Source: Komagataeibacter swingsii (GTDB lineage Bacteria; Pseudomonadota; Alphaproteobacteria; Acetobacterales; Acetobacteraceae). From it: 64,000 nt of DNA. Position numbers and translations under genes: made by a program. This document shows positions 44,331 to 60,828 of the stretch, piece by piece; position 1 is the stretch's first letter, and every line of letters starts with the position of its first letter. The notes beneath the pieces were generated by a model that did no database searches, was not told the origin of the DNA, and worked only from the letters and a program-made list of their open reading frames with translations. The stretch is from the NCBI RefSeq assembly GCF_003207895.1, contig NZ_NKUB01000005.1, forward strand, positions 108,630-172,629, read 5' to 3'.

Positions 44331-45224
44331 ATGACACGCAAGGTCGCGACGGTTTTTGGCGGTTCGGGGTTCGTGGGGCGGCCGGTGGTCGGGCGGCTGG
44401 CGCGGGCGGGCTACGTGGTGCGGGTTGCCGGGCGCACGGCGACTGATGCGGCGACGCTGCGGATGCTGGGGGATGTGGGGCAGGTGGTGCCCGTCGTCGC
44501 GTCCATCACCGATGAAAGCGCCTGCGTCGCCGCGATCGAGGGCAGCAGCCTTGTCATCAACCTGGTGGGGATACTGTCCCCCCGTGGGGCCGGGACGTTC
44601 GAGGCCATCCATGTGGAAGGGGCTGGGCGCGTGGCCAGGCTGGCCGCGGCGTCCGGGGTCGAACGCCTGATCCATGTCTCGGCGCTGGGCGCGCATGCCG
44701 GCAGCCCCTCCGCCTATGCCCGCAGCAAGGCGGAGGGCGAGTGCGTGGTCAGCCGCGCGATGCCCGAAGCGGTGATCATCCGGCCCTCGCTCATATTCGG
44801 GGTGGATGGTCCTTTCCCCGCCATGTTCGCGCGCATGGCGCGGTTCCTGCCCGTCATGCCGGTGTTCGGGGCCACGACCCGTTTCCAGCCGGTATGGGTG
44901 GGCGACGTGGCCGAAGGCATGGTCCGTATCGCAACGGGGGCGGACATGGCGGGGGCCATTTTTGAATTTGGCGGCCCGCAGGTCCTGACCATGCGGCAGA
45001 TCGTGGCGTGGGCGGCGCGCTGGGGCGGGCATCCGCGCCCGTTATTCACCGTGCCGCGCTGGCTTGCGACCGTTCAGGGGGCGGTGCTGGAACGCCTGCC
45101 GGGAAAGATGCTGACACGCGACCAGGTCCGGCTGCTGTATGTTGACAATGTCGTCGCCCCCGGTGCGCGCACGCTCGACATGCTGGGCATCACGCCGTCC
45201 CCCATGGAGCTGATGATGGGGTGA
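44331..45224 (+). CDS. NDUFA9-like NAD(P)-binding protein
   Basis: A short-chain-dehydrogenase-fold protein of the complex I NDUFA9 subgroup. The 297-aa product has the nucleotide site VFGGSGFVGRPVV, then INLVGIL, LIHVSALGA, YARSKAEGE (the Tyr-x3-Lys pair) and IIRPSLIFG. In mitochondria NDUFA9 is an accessory subunit; bacterial homologues may be quinone- or complex-I-associated. I chose the ATG at 44331; the frame opens 42 bases earlier without family similarity. It is monocistronic. Confidence 0.82.
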   Translation: MTRKVATVFGGSGFVGRPVVGRLARAGYVVRVAGRTATDAATLRMLGDVGQVVPVVASITDESACVAAIEGSSLVINLVGILSPRGAGTFEAIHVEGAGRVARLAAASGVERLIHVSALGAHAGSPSAYARSKAEGECVVSRAMPEAVIIRPSLIFGVDGPFPAMFARMARFLPVMPVFGATTRFQPVWVGDVAEGMVRIATGADMAGAIFEFGGPQVLTMRQIVAWAARWGGHPRPLFTVPRWLATVQGAVLERLPGKMLTRDQVRLLYVDNVVAPGARTLDMLGITPSPMELMMG

Positions 45225-45388
45225 GCGTTGCAAACTGGGGATTTTCGCGTATTTCTGGCATTTTCTTTGAATAAGGTCAGTACTACTGTCTTTTATTTGG
45301 CCGGGGTGTTGCGTAGGTCTGTCCCTCGCTGTGGGTACGTGCCGCGTAGCCAGGGCGTCCTTCCATTATGCAGACCAGGGGCAGACCG
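45225..45388. promoter_or_regulatory. Region upstream of gltD
   Basis: A locally AT-richer 164-base gap that should contain the gltDB promoter. TTGAAT near 45268 is the best -35, but no good -10 lies at the right distance. I saw no sigma-54 pattern. Confidence 0.25.
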
Positions 45389-46843
45389 ATGGCCGAGCGC
45401 ATGCTGAAATTCGTCTCTGTGGCGCAGGAGCAGCCGGACAAACGGCCTGCCGAGGCGCGCCGCAGGGACTTTAACGAGATTTATGCCGAATTCGTGCCCG
45501 CCAAGGCCGAAACGCAGGCTTCGCGCTGTTCGCAGTGCGGCGTGCCGTTCTGTTCGGTGCACTGTCCGCTGGGCAACAACATCCCCGACTGGCTGATGAT
45601 GACGGCGGCAGGCCGGATGGAGGAGGCATATGAACTGTCGTCCGCCACCAACACCTTCCCCGAGATCTGTGGCCGCATCTGCCCGCAGGACCGCCTGTGC
45701 GAAGGCAACTGCGTGATCGAGGAAGGATTCGAAAGCGTCACCATCGGCGCGGTCGAACGCTACATTACCGATACCGCCTTTGATAACGGCTGGGTCAAGC
45801 CGGTGCGGCCGGTGGCCGAGCGTGATGAAAGCGTTGCCATCATCGGGGCCGGCCCCGGTGGCCTCGCCGCAGCCGTGCAACTGCGCGAACAGGGCTACCA
45901 GGTCCATGTCTATGACCGTTACGACCGCATCGGCGGCCTGCTTATGTATGGCATCCCCGGTTTCAAGCTGGAAAAGGACATTGTCCTGCGCCGGCATAGG
46001 CTGCTGGTGGACTCCGGCGTCCAGTTCCATCTGGGCAAGGGCATCGGTGATGCGGATGGCGCGGACAGCATCGCGTTTTCCACCCTGCGCGCGCGCCATG
46101 ATGGCGTGCTGATCGCAACGGGTGTGTACAAGTCGCGTGATATCGGCGGTCCCGGCGCGGGGCTGGACGGCATCGTGCGCGCGCTGGATTACCTGACGGC
46201 GTCCAACCGTGTCTCGCTGGGTGACAAGGTTGCTGAATACGACAATGGCGAACTGAATGCCGCGGGCAAGTCGGTCGTGGTGATCGGCGGTGGCGATACG
46301 GCCATGGACTGCGTGCGCACCGCCATCAGGCAGGGTGCGAAATCGGTGAAGTGCCTGTACCGCCGTGACCGCGCCAACATGCCCGGATCGGTGCGTGAGG
46401 TGAAGAACGCCGAGGAAGAGGGTGTCGAGTTCGTCTGGCTGGCAGCCCCGCAGGCATTCGAGGGCGATGGCCACGTAAGCGGCGTGCGCGCAACCCGCAT
46501 GAAGCTGGGCCTGCCCGACGCGTCGGGCCGCCAGTCGGTCGAGCCGGTGGAAAACAGCGCCTTCACGCTGGAAGCCGACCTGGTGGTCAAGGCGCTGGGC
46601 TTCGACCCCGAAGCGTTGCCCACGCTGTGGGGGCAGCCGGAACTGGAGGTCTCGCGCTGGGGCACGCTCATGGTGGACCGTAAGACATTCATGACCAGCC
46701 TGCCCGGCGTGTTTGCCGCGGGCGACATCGTGCGCGGGGCCAGCCTGGTGGTTTGGGCCATCCGCGACGGGCGTGACGCGGCAGCGCAGATGCACGCATG
46801 GCTAGAAGAAATGACGGCCGCACAGGCCGAGGTGGCGGAGTAA
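45389..46843 (+). CDS. gltD: Glutamate synthase [NADPH] small subunit
   Basis: Passes electrons from NADPH to GltB through FAD and Fe-S clusters. The 484-aa product has the N-terminal cysteine clusters CSQCGVPFCSVHCPLGNNIP and ICPQDRLCEGNCV, the FAD site IIGAGPGGLAAAVQL, the NADPH site VIGGGDTAMDCVRTA and the C-terminal GVFAAGDIVRGASLVVWAI. I chose the ATG at 45389 after GGGGCAG. gltB follows after 2 bases. Confidence 0.95.
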   Translation: MAERMLKFVSVAQEQPDKRPAEARRRDFNEIYAEFVPAKAETQASRCSQCGVPFCSVHCPLGNNIPDWLMMTAAGRMEEAYELSSATNTFPEICGRICPQDRLCEGNCVIEEGFESVTIGAVERYITDTAFDNGWVKPVRPVAERDESVAIIGAGPGGLAAAVQLREQGYQVHVYDRYDRIGGLLMYGIPGFKLEKDIVLRRHRLLVDSGVQFHLGKGIGDADGADSIAFSTLRARHDGVLIATGVYKSRDIGGPGAGLDGIVRALDYLTASNRVSLGDKVAEYDNGELNAAGKSVVVIGGGDTAMDCVRTAIRQGAKSVKCLYRRDRANMPGSVREVKNAEEEGVEFVWLAAPQAFEGDGHVSGVRATRMKLGLPDASGRQSVEPVENSAFTLEADLVVKALGFDPEALPTLWGQPELEVSRWGTLMVDRKTFMTSLPGVFAAGDIVRGASLVVWAIRDGRDAAAQMHAWLEEMTAAQAEVAE

Positions 46844-46845
46844 GC

Positions 46846-51378
<4,533 letters not shown>

Positions 51379-51412
51379 ATGCAGGGCTGATTTCACCGTT
51401 ATTGTGCAGCGC

Positions 51413-51438
51413 GGGGCCGGGCAGGACTGTCCGGCCCC
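51413..51438 (+). terminator. Stem-loop after gltB
   Basis: Perfect 8-bp arms GGGGCCGG (51413-51420) and CCGGCCCC (51431-51438) with a 10-base loop lie 35 bases past the gltB stop. Only ATCTGTATT follows, so it is a weak intrinsic terminator. Confidence 0.5.
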
Positions 51439-51572
51439 ATCTGTATTCAGGGCAGAATATCGACGGGCGGGGTCGCGCGGCGCGTCCGGACGCACTAGAT
51501 TCATCCTATGGGAATCGCGGGGCCGGCGCATGTGCGCAGGCTTCGCCCGATCTGATGGTTGGTGCTCGATCT

Positions 51573-53426
51573 ATGTCCAAAGCGTATTTTTCCGCCCCCC
51601 AGGCCGGTGCCACCGGCCTTCCCCCCGTGCATGGGGGTGCAGGCCTGCCAGCAGGCGGCGCATCCGCACTGGCCGGGCTGCCGCGCTGGGACCTGTCGGA
51701 CCTGTATGACGGGCCGGATTCGCCACAGCTTGCAATCGACCTTGACCAGGCGGATGCGGATGCGCAGGCGTTCTCACGCGCATGGCAGGGACGGCTGGCC
51801 AGTGTGCCGGGCGGCGATCTGGCGCAGGCCATTGCCGAATACCAGCGCATTGACGAGGTACTGGGCCGGGCGGGATCGTATGCCCAGCTTCTGTTTGCGG
51901 CCAATACGTCGGATTCCGGCGTGGCCCGCTTCGCGCAGTCGGTCAATGAACGGCTGACCGCCATTTCCACGCATCTCCTGTTCTTCACGCTGGAAATCAA
52001 CCGCATTGACGATGACGGGCTGGCAGCCCAGATGAGTGACCCGGCCCTTGCGCACTGGGCGCCGTTCCTGCGCGACCTGCGGGTGTTCCGTCCCTATCAG
52101 TTGTCTGACGAGGTCGAGGCCGTCCTGCACGAAAAATCCGTCACCGGGGCGGCTGCGTGGAACCGCCTGTTTGACGAGACGATGGCCGGCCTGCGCGTGC
52201 GTGTCGGCGGCGAGGACACGACGCTGGGCAATGCGCTGGACACCATGTCCAGCCCCGACCGCAAGGTGCGCGAACACGCCGCCCACGCCATTGGCGATGA
52301 GCTGGGCCGCAACGTGAAGCTGTTTTCGCTGATCACGAACACGCTGGCCAAGGACAAGGCCATTGTGGACGGGCTGCGCCATTACCCGCGCCCGACCTCG
52401 GCGCGCAACTGCGCCAACATGGTCGAGGATGAGGTGGTCGACGCGCTGGTGCAGGCCGTGACCGAGGCCTATCCCCGCCTGTCCCACCGCTATTATGCGC
52501 TCAAGGCAAAGTGGCTGGGGCTGGAAAAGCTGGAATACTGGGACCGCAACGCGCCGCTGACCACGCAGGATGAACCGCTGATCCCGTGGGCGGAGGCGAC
52601 GCAGCAGGTCATGGCGGCCTATGAAGGCTTCGACCCGCGCATAGGCACGGTGGCCAGGCAGTTTTTCGACCATGCCTGGATCGATGCGCCGCCGGTACCG
52701 GGCAAGGCGTCAGGCGCGTTTGCCCACCCCACCGTGCCATCGGTGCATCCCTACCTGCTGCTGAACTATCGTGGGCGCACGCGCGACGTGATGACGCTGG
52801 CGCATGAGCTGGGCCATGGCGTGCACCAGGTGCTGGCGGGAAAGCAGGGCTACCTCATGTCCAGCACGCCGCTGACACTGGCGGAAACCGCCAGCGTGTT
52901 TGGCGAAATGCTGACCTTCCGCGCGCTGCTCGACGCCCAGGCCGATCCCCAGCGGCGCAGGCTCATGCTGGCGGCGAAGGTGGAGGACATGCTCAACACC
53001 GTCGTGCGCCAGATCGCCTTCTACCGTTTCGAGATGCTGGTGCACGAGGAACGCAGGCAGGGCGAACTGCTGCCCGCGCGCATCGGGGAAATCTGGCGCC
53101 AGACACAGGTTGAAAGCCTTGGCCCCGCCTTCAACTTCACGCCAGATTACGATGTGTACTGGACCTATGTCCCCCATTTCATCCATTCACCGTTCTATGT
53201 GTATGCCTATGCCTTTGGCGATTGCCTGGTAAACGCGCTATACGGTGTGTTCCGGTCGGGTCATCCGGGCTTTCAGGACAAGTATCTTGATATGCTGAAG
53301 GCAGGCGGGACCAAGCGGCACCGTGAACTGCTGGCCCCCTTCGGGCTGGATGCGGCGGACCCCGGTTTCTGGCAGAAGGGACTGGATGTGATCGCCGGAT
53401 TTATTGATGAACTGGAGCGTGTCTGA
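51573..53426 (+). CDS. M3 family oligoendopeptidase (PepF type)
   Basis: Cytoplasmic zinc peptidase for short peptides. The 617-aa product has the catalytic motif LAHELGHGVHQ with the downstream Glu in TLAETASVFGEML, and the M3 C-terminal block YVPHFIHSPFYVYAYAFGDC. I chose the ATG at 51573 (MSKAYFSAP); the frame opens 171 bases earlier without family match, and an ATG at 51555 also exists. The first 40 residues are Ala/Gly/Pro-rich and look disordered. The next gene starts one base after its stop. Confidence 0.9.
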   Translation: MSKAYFSAPQAGATGLPPVHGGAGLPAGGASALAGLPRWDLSDLYDGPDSPQLAIDLDQADADAQAFSRAWQGRLASVPGGDLAQAIAEYQRIDEVLGRAGSYAQLLFAANTSDSGVARFAQSVNERLTAISTHLLFFTLEINRIDDDGLAAQMSDPALAHWAPFLRDLRVFRPYQLSDEVEAVLHEKSVTGAAAWNRLFDETMAGLRVRVGGEDTTLGNALDTMSSPDRKVREHAAHAIGDELGRNVKLFSLITNTLAKDKAIVDGLRHYPRPTSARNCANMVEDEVVDALVQAVTEAYPRLSHRYYALKAKWLGLEKLEYWDRNAPLTTQDEPLIPWAEATQQVMAAYEGFDPRIGTVARQFFDHAWIDAPPVPGKASGAFAHPTVPSVHPYLLLNYRGRTRDVMTLAHELGHGVHQVLAGKQGYLMSSTPLTLAETASVFGEMLTFRALLDAQADPQRRRLMLAAKVEDMLNTVVRQIAFYRFEMLVHEERRQGELLPARIGEIWRQTQVESLGPAFNFTPDYDVYWTYVPHFIHSPFYVYAYAFGDCLVNALYGVFRSGHPGFQDKYLDMLKAGGTKRHRELLAPFGLDAADPGFWQKGLDVIAGFIDELERV

Positions 53427-53427
53427 C

Positions 53428-54798
53428 GTGGCGGATGAACGGAATATCGATAATACCGGCCTGTTTGGTGAATTCCGCCGCATGGTGCGCACGTCCGGCA
53501 CGGTAGGCGGCATTGCCGCGCGCATCGCCGGGCACAAGATGGGTTTCCGCTCCAACCAGTCCGTCCATGCCGGGGACCTGAAAAGCGTGCTTGGCGGGCT
53601 GAAGGGGCCGCTCATGAAGGGCGCGCAGCTCCTGTCCACCATTCCCGGCGCCCTGCCGGAGGAATATGCCAAGGAACTGGCGCAGCTTCAGGCCAATGCG
53701 CCGCCGATGGGGTGGAATTTCGTCCGCCGCCGCATGTCGGCCGAACTGGGGCCGAACTGGGAACGCAATTTCCGCTCCTTCAACCGCGAAGCCTCGGCTG
53801 CCGCAAGCCTTGGGCAGGTGCATCGCGCGGTGCTGCCCGACGGGCGCGAGGTGGCGTGCAAGCTGCAGTATCCGGATATGAAATCCACGGTTGAATCCGA
53901 CCTGCGCCAGTTCCGCATGGCGGTTGGCCTGTTCTACCGGATCGACAGCACGATCTGCCAGGATGACGTGCTGGAGGAACTGCAGGACCGGCTGTATGAG
54001 GAACTGGACTACCTGCGTGAAGCAGCCAACATGCGGCTGTATCACCTGATGCTGGCGGAATTCGAGGACATCACCATTCCCCAGCCGGTGGATGCGCTGT
54101 GCACGCAGCGCCTGCTGACCATGGAATGGGTCAACGGGCGCGGCGTCCAGCAGGTGCTGGACACCAATCCCACGCAGGAGGAGCGCAACCGCATGGCCCG
54201 CGCCCTGTTCCGCGCGTGGTATGCGCCGCTGTACCGCTATGGCGTCATCCATGGCGACCCGCACATGGGCAACTTCACCGTGCGTGATGATTTTGGCATC
54301 AACCTGCTGGATTTCGGTGCGATCCGCATTTTTCCCTCGCGTTTCGTGCAGGGCATCATCGACCTGCACCGCGCGATCGAGACTGATGACGAGGACCTGG
54401 CGATGCATGCCTATGAGGCATGGGGCTTTGCCGGCCTGTCGCGCGATACGGTGCGGGTGCTCAATGAATGGGCGCGTTTCATCTACGGCCCGCTGCTCGA
54501 TGACCGCGAGCGCTTCATTCAGGAAGATAACGACCCGCAATACGGCCGCGCCGTGGCCGAACGCGTCTATAATGGCCTGAAACGCACCGGGGGCGTGCAG
54601 CCGCCGCGTGAATTCGTGCTGGTGGACCGCTCCGCCGTGGGGCTGGGCAGCGTGTTCCTGCGCCTGAAGGCCAAGGTGAACTGGCACGAACTGTTCCAGG
54701 AACTGGCGGGCGACTTCAACGAGGCCGCGCTGGCCCGCAGGCAGGCCGAAGCCCTGCGTACCGCCCGGGTGCCAGCCCCCCTCGGGTCACGGAACTGA
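53428..54798 (+). CDS. ABC1/UbiB family atypical kinase
   Basis: Member of the ABC1/ADCK/UbiB family of unusual kinases linked to quinone synthesis and mitochondrial or bacterial lipid homeostasis. The 456-aa product has the family KxGQ-like motif [13 protein letters not shown], the Ala-rich loop [25 protein letters not shown], the catalytic HGDPHMGNF and the metal-binding LLDFGAIR. I prefer the GTG at 53428, one base after the peptidase stop, with GGAG 9 bases upstream; an ATG at 53404 overlaps that gene. Substrate unknown. Confidence 0.87.
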   Translation: MADERNIDNTGLFGEFRRMVRTSGTVGGIAARIAGHKMGFRSNQSVHAGDLKSVLGGLKGPLMKGAQLLSTIPGALPEEYAKELAQLQANAPPMGWNFVRRRMSAELGPNWERNFRSFNREASAAASLGQVHRAVLPDGREVACKLQYPDMKSTVESDLRQFRMAVGLFYRIDSTICQDDVLEELQDRLYEELDYLREAANMRLYHLMLAEFEDITIPQPVDALCTQRLLTMEWVNGRGVQQVLDTNPTQEERNRMARALFRAWYAPLYRYGVIHGDPHMGNFTVRDDFGINLLDFGAIRIFPSRFVQGIIDLHRAIETDDEDLAMHAYEAWGFAGLSRDTVRVLNEWARFIYGPLLDDRERFIQEDNDPQYGRAVAERVYNGLKRTGGVQPPREFVLVDRSAVGLGSVFLRLKAKVNWHELFQELAGDFNEAALARRQAEALRTARVPAPLGSRN

Positions 54799-54804
54799 AG
54801 GAAA

Positions 54805-54856
54805 TGGGGACAATACACCGGCACGCCACCCTTGTGTGGCGGCGGTTGCGTCCCCA
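54805..54856 (+). other. Nested stem-loop leader before uvrB
   Basis: Outer arms TGGGGAC (54805-54811) and GTCCCCA (54850-54856) enclose ACCG/CGGT and an inner perfect stem CGCCAC (54824-54829) and GTGGCG (54836-54841) with a 6-base loop. It fills most of the 70-base gap and ends 12 bases before the uvrB ATG. No T run follows, so it is not a standard terminator. Confidence 0.5.
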
Positions 54857-54868
54857 CTGTCTGTAGCC

Positions 54869-57104
<2,236 letters not shown>

Positions 57105-57115
<11 letters not shown>

Positions 57116-58061
57116 GACAGGCGGGCAGTCCCGGCCCTGCGCCGGACAGCGCGAACGCGGCATGTCCCCCACGCTGGAACTGTATGCGGGGGGCATGAGC
57201 CTTGGCCTGCTGCCCGACCTGGGCGGCAGCATCGCGTTCTGGCGCAACGGGGCGGGCATGGAATTCCTGCGCCCCGTCAGTGACCCGCACCTTGTGGCCC
57301 AGCACGGGCGCGCGGTGGCGGGCTATCCGCTGGTGCCGTTTTCCAACCGGGTGGCGGGCGACCATTTCCGTTTTGAAGGGGTGGACTACCATCTTGCCCC
57401 CAGCTTTGCGGGGGAGGACTGCGCCATCCATGGCAATGGCTGGCAGCGGCGGTGGCGAATCGCGCTGCTGTCCGACAGCAGCGCGACCCTTGCCCTTGAC
57501 CATACCCCGTCTTCTGGCGCCAGTGCGGGGCAGTGGCCGTTCAGCTATCGCGCCCAGCTTCGCTATGACCTGCATGAAGCCGGGCTGTCGATCGGGATCC
57601 TGCTGGAAAACACCGACACGCGCGACCAGCCGGTGGGCATGGGCTTCCATCCCTATTTCCCCCGCCATTCGGGGCTGAAACTGGGGTTCACCGCCAGCAG
57701 CGTGTGGACCAACGGGCCGGACCACCTGCCGCTGCTGCGCATCCCGGCGGATGGGGACTGGTCATTCGCCCGCATGCGTGACGTGGGGCCTGTGCCCATC
57801 GACAACTGTTACGCCGGATGGTCGGGCAGCGCCTTCCTGCGCTGGCCACGGGCGGGATATGCCCTGACGCTGGAAGGCAGCCCTGAACTGTCCCATCTCG
57901 TGCTGTTTACCCCGCCGGGGCAGCCCTATATCGGGCTGGAGCCGGTCAGCAACATGAATGACGGCTTCAACCGCACCACCATCGCCGATAGCGGCGTGCG
58001 CGTGCTGGCGCCCGGCCAGGTGATGGAGGGGCATATCCGCATGACGGTGGCGCGATGCTGA
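57105..58061 (+). CDS. Aldose 1-epimerase family protein
   Basis: Galactose mutarotase-fold protein that interconverts anomers of sugars or sugar phosphates. The 318-aa product shows [33 protein letters not shown], the catalytic His region [20 protein letters not shown] and the C-terminal [14 protein letters not shown] with the catalytic Glu. I chose the GTG at 57105 because GGGAAGGGGAAA lies just upstream; it overlaps the uvrB stop. ATG at 57162 is an alternative. The substrate is not defined. Confidence 0.85.
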
Positions 58062-58594
58062 AAACCCGGCCCCAATCCGCCACGAAGCAGAACCAAGGCC
58101 CGGCGCAGGGCGGCCTGTCATGCTATATTACGCCGGGCGGGATCGCCGCCATGCGCGATGAGCTGAATGGCCTGCTGCGTGACGAACGGCCAAAGATCGT
58201 GGAAATCGTCTCGTGGGCCGCAGGCAACGGCGACCGCTCGGAAAATGGCGACTACCAGTATGGCAAGCGTCGCCTGCGTGAAATTGACCGCCGCATCCGG
58301 TTCCTGACCAAACGCATCGATAACGCCATCATTGTCGACCCGGCCGCCCAGCCGCAGCGCAGCCGCGTGTTTTTTGGCGCGACGGTCACCTACGTCACTG
58401 AACGCGACGAGGAACGGACCGTTACCATCCTTGGCGTGGATGAAGCCGACATGGCGGCGGGGCAGGTCAGCCTTGTCTCCCCCGTCGCAAGGGCGCTCAT
58501 GCGCGCGGGCGTGGGCGATGAGGTCCGCCTGCTGACCCCGCGTGGCGAGGAAATGATCGAGGTCCTCGCCATTTCCTATCCATCCGCACCGTAA
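58055..58594 (+). CDS. greB: Transcription elongation factor GreB
   Basis: Rescues backtracked RNA polymerase by stimulating transcript cleavage. The 179-aa product has the N-terminal coiled coil with the acidic tip GDRSENGDYQYGKRRLREID and the C-terminal FKBP-like domain (FGATVTYVTERDEERTVTILG, SPVARALM). The YQYGKRRLREIDRRIRFL block is typical of GreB rather than GreA. The first 24 residues are not conserved. The start overlaps the epimerase stop by 7 bases. Confidence 0.9.
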   Translation: MLKTRPQSATKQNQGPAQGGLSCYITPGGIAAMRDELNGLLRDERPKIVEIVSWAAGNGDRSENGDYQYGKRRLREIDRRIRFLTKRIDNAIIVDPAAQPQRSRVFFGATVTYVTERDEERTVTILGVDEADMAAGQVSLVSPVARALMRAGVGDEVRLLTPRGEEMIEVLAISYPSAP

Positions 58595-58708
58595 GAAGGG
58601 GGCTGGCCGTGGGGGCAAAGGCATATTATGACGTTTGTTCCCGGCTGGCCCCGACCCGTGGCTGCCGGCATGCGCTACCCCTGTCCCCCGCGTGGAGAAA
58701 ACCCGCCC

Positions 58709-59719
58709 ATGTCACGCCCCCTGAAGGTTGCCGTCCAGATGGACCCGCTTGGCGGTATCGACATCAACGGCGATTCCACGTTTGCCATGATGCTGGAGGC
58801 GCAGGCGCGGGGGTATGAACTGTTTGTCTACCAGGTCGAGGCCCTGAGCCTGAGCGAAGGCCGGGCCACGCCGCAGGGCGGCCCGCGCACCGACCGCGTG
58901 ACCGCCCGCGCCCGCCCGGTCACGGTGCGGCGCAAGGCGGGCGACCATGCCGCCTTCGGGGCGGAGCAGGTCATCAACCTTGCCGACATGGACGTGGTGC
59001 TGATGCGCCAGGACCCGCCATTCGACATGGCCTACATCACCGCGACCCATATCCTTGAACATATCCATGGCATCGGCCAGGGTCGCGCGCTGGTGGTGAA
59101 CAATCCCGCCGCCGTGCGCAACGCGCCGGAAAAGATACTGGTCACGCATTACCCCGACCTCATGCCGCCCACGCTGGTGACATGGGATGTGCGGGCGATA
59201 CTGGAATTCCGCGCGAAATGGCGCGACATCATCGTAAAACCGCTGTTTGGCAACGGGGGGGCGGGTGTCTTCCGCATCCGGGAGGACGACCCCAACCTGA
59301 ACGCCCTGCTGGAAATGCATTTTGCCCGCTCACGTGAACCGCTGATGATCCAGCGCTACGAACCTGCCGTGCGGCGGGGTGACAAGCGCATCATCCTGGT
59401 CGATGGCGTGCCGGTGGGCGCGATCGACCGCATCCCGGCGGAGGGGGAGACACGTTCGAACATGCATGTGGGCGGCAGGCCGGTGCGTGCGGAACTGACG
59501 GCGCGGGACCGGGAAATCTGCGACACGATCGGTCCGGCCCTGCGTGAACAGGGACTTATTTTTGTCGGAATCGACGTGATTGGTGAATGGTTGACCGAAA
59601 TCAATGTCACCTCACCGACCGGCCTGCAGGAAATCGACCGTTTTGACGGTATCAATACCGCGGGCCTGATATGGGATGCGATCGTGTCCCGTCTGGTCAC
59701 CGGCGGCGTGGACGCGTAG
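58709..59719 (+). CDS. gshB: Glutathione synthase
   Basis: ATP-grasp enzyme that joins gamma-glutamylcysteine and glycine. The 336-aa product has [50 protein letters not shown], the [19 protein letters not shown] block and [17 protein letters not shown] at 58709 follows GGAG; the frame opens 81 bases earlier without family match. Glutathione also serves the glyoxalase at 26.8 kb. Confidence 0.95.
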   Translation: MSRPLKVAVQMDPLGGIDINGDSTFAMMLEAQARGYELFVYQVEALSLSEGRATPQGGPRTDRVTARARPVTVRRKAGDHAAFGAEQVINLADMDVVLMRQDPPFDMAYITATHILEHIHGIGQGRALVVNNPAAVRNAPEKILVTHYPDLMPPTLVTWDVRAILEFRAKWRDIIVKPLFGNGGAGVFRIREDDPNLNALLEMHFARSREPLMIQRYEPAVRRGDKRIILVDGVPVGAIDRIPAEGETRSNMHVGGRPVRAELTARDREICDTIGPALREQGLIFVGIDVIGEWLTEINVTSPTGLQEIDRFDGINTAGLIWDAIVSRLVTGGVDA

Positions 59720-59943
59720 AAATTGGAAAACGGTGCCCATGGCAGGCGCGATGGTCGTGGCTGTCGTGCCATGTCGCATGGCATCGGGCAGGGATTACGG
59801 GCGGTCGCACGGGCCGGGTGGCGCGTGGGCGGGTCAGGTGGAAGTGTAATGCAGCAGAACGGGACGGATTTGATCATGGCGGATGCAGCACGGGAGCGGG
59901 CCGGATGCGCCGTCTTCCATGGCCTTGGCATGGGAGCAGCCTG
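59720..59943. other. 224-base gap upstream of pmtA
   Basis: Holds no gene I can support. No clear promoter hexamers or hairpins were found; the ribosome site GGGAG of pmtA lies near its right end. Confidence 0.35.
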
Positions 59944-60657
59944 ATGAGTGACGTCCTGCATGATGAGGCTGCCGAGAAAGTCGTGGAAATACCCTCCCCC
60001 AAATCCGCGCTGGACGCGGCTGCGGTCAAGGCGGCGTACCGCCGCTGGGCCAGCGTGTATGATGCCGTATTCGGCAGCATCTCGGCCTTCGGGCGCAGGC
60101 GCGCGGTCGAGGCGGTCAACAGCCTGCCCGGTTCGCGGGTGCTGGAGGTGGGCGTGGGTACGGGCCTGGCCCTGCCGTATTACCGCAAGGACAAGCATAT
60201 CACCGGCATCGACCTGTCCGGTGACATGCTCGAACGCGCACGCCTGCGCGTAAGGCGGCAGCACCTGTCCAACGTGGACGACCTGCTGGAAATGGACGCC
60301 GAGGCAACGAAATTCGCCGATGGCACGTTCGATATCGCGGTGGCGATGTTTGTCGCCTCCGTCGTGCCGCATCCGCGTGCGCTGCTGGCGGAACTCAAGC
60401 GCGTGGTCAAGCCGGGCGGGCATATCCTGTTCGTCAACCACTTCCTGGCGCAGGGCGGTGTGCGGTTGGCGGTTGAACGCGGCATGGCGCGGGCTTCGCA
60501 CTCGCTGGGATGGCACCCTGATTTCGCCATTGAATCGCTGCTGCCGCCCGCCGACCTGCGGCGCGCGACGTTGCAGCCGGTGCCGCCCGCGGGGCTGTTC
60601 ACGCTGGTTACCCTGCCGCGTGAGGCGGATAGCTGCGCCAGCCCCATGGTGGCGTAA
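59944..60657 (+). CDS. pmtA: PmtA-type phosphatidylethanolamine N-methyltransferase
   Basis: SAM-dependent methyltransferase, probably converting phosphatidylethanolamine to phosphatidylcholine at the membrane. The 237-aa product has YRRWASVYDAVFG typical of PmtA/UbiE-like enzymes, the SAM motif VLEVGVGTGLALPYY, GIDLSGDML and the VAMFVASVVPHPRALLAELKRVVKPGG block. ATG at 59944 follows GGGAG at about 8 bases. A quinone methyltransferase (UbiE-like) is the alternative, less likely from the N-terminal motif. Confidence 0.82.
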   Translation: MSDVLHDEAAEKVVEIPSPKSALDAAAVKAAYRRWASVYDAVFGSISAFGRRRAVEAVNSLPGSRVLEVGVGTGLALPYYRKDKHITGIDLSGDMLERARLRVRRQHLSNVDDLLEMDAEATKFADGTFDIAVAMFVASVVPHPRALLAELKRVVKPGGHILFVNHFLAQGGVRLAVERGMARASHSLGWHPDFAIESLLPPADLRRATLQPVPPAGLFTLVTLPREADSCASPMVA

Positions 60658-60673
60658 GCGCCGCAGGGGCTGG

Positions 60674-60744
60674 CAGCCCTGTCCCTGCGGCAGGGCTGAA
60701 ATGACGATTGCGCGACCACAGGAGCGGCCCGCAGGGTCGTTTTT
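60674..60744 (+). terminator. Probable terminator after pmtA
   Basis: A stem with arms CAGCCCTG (60674-60681) and CAGGGCTG (60691-60698) is followed by a second weaker stem GCGACC/GGTCGT and then a T run at 60740-60744. Together they probably end pmtA transcription before the oxidase-like gene. Confidence 0.4.
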
Positions 60745-60828
60745 GTGTATAAGGCGCGGTATATGATGAAATCATGGTAACGATTGGCCATGCCAGACAC
60801 CGGCGCATGGCAGCAGGGAGTACATCGT

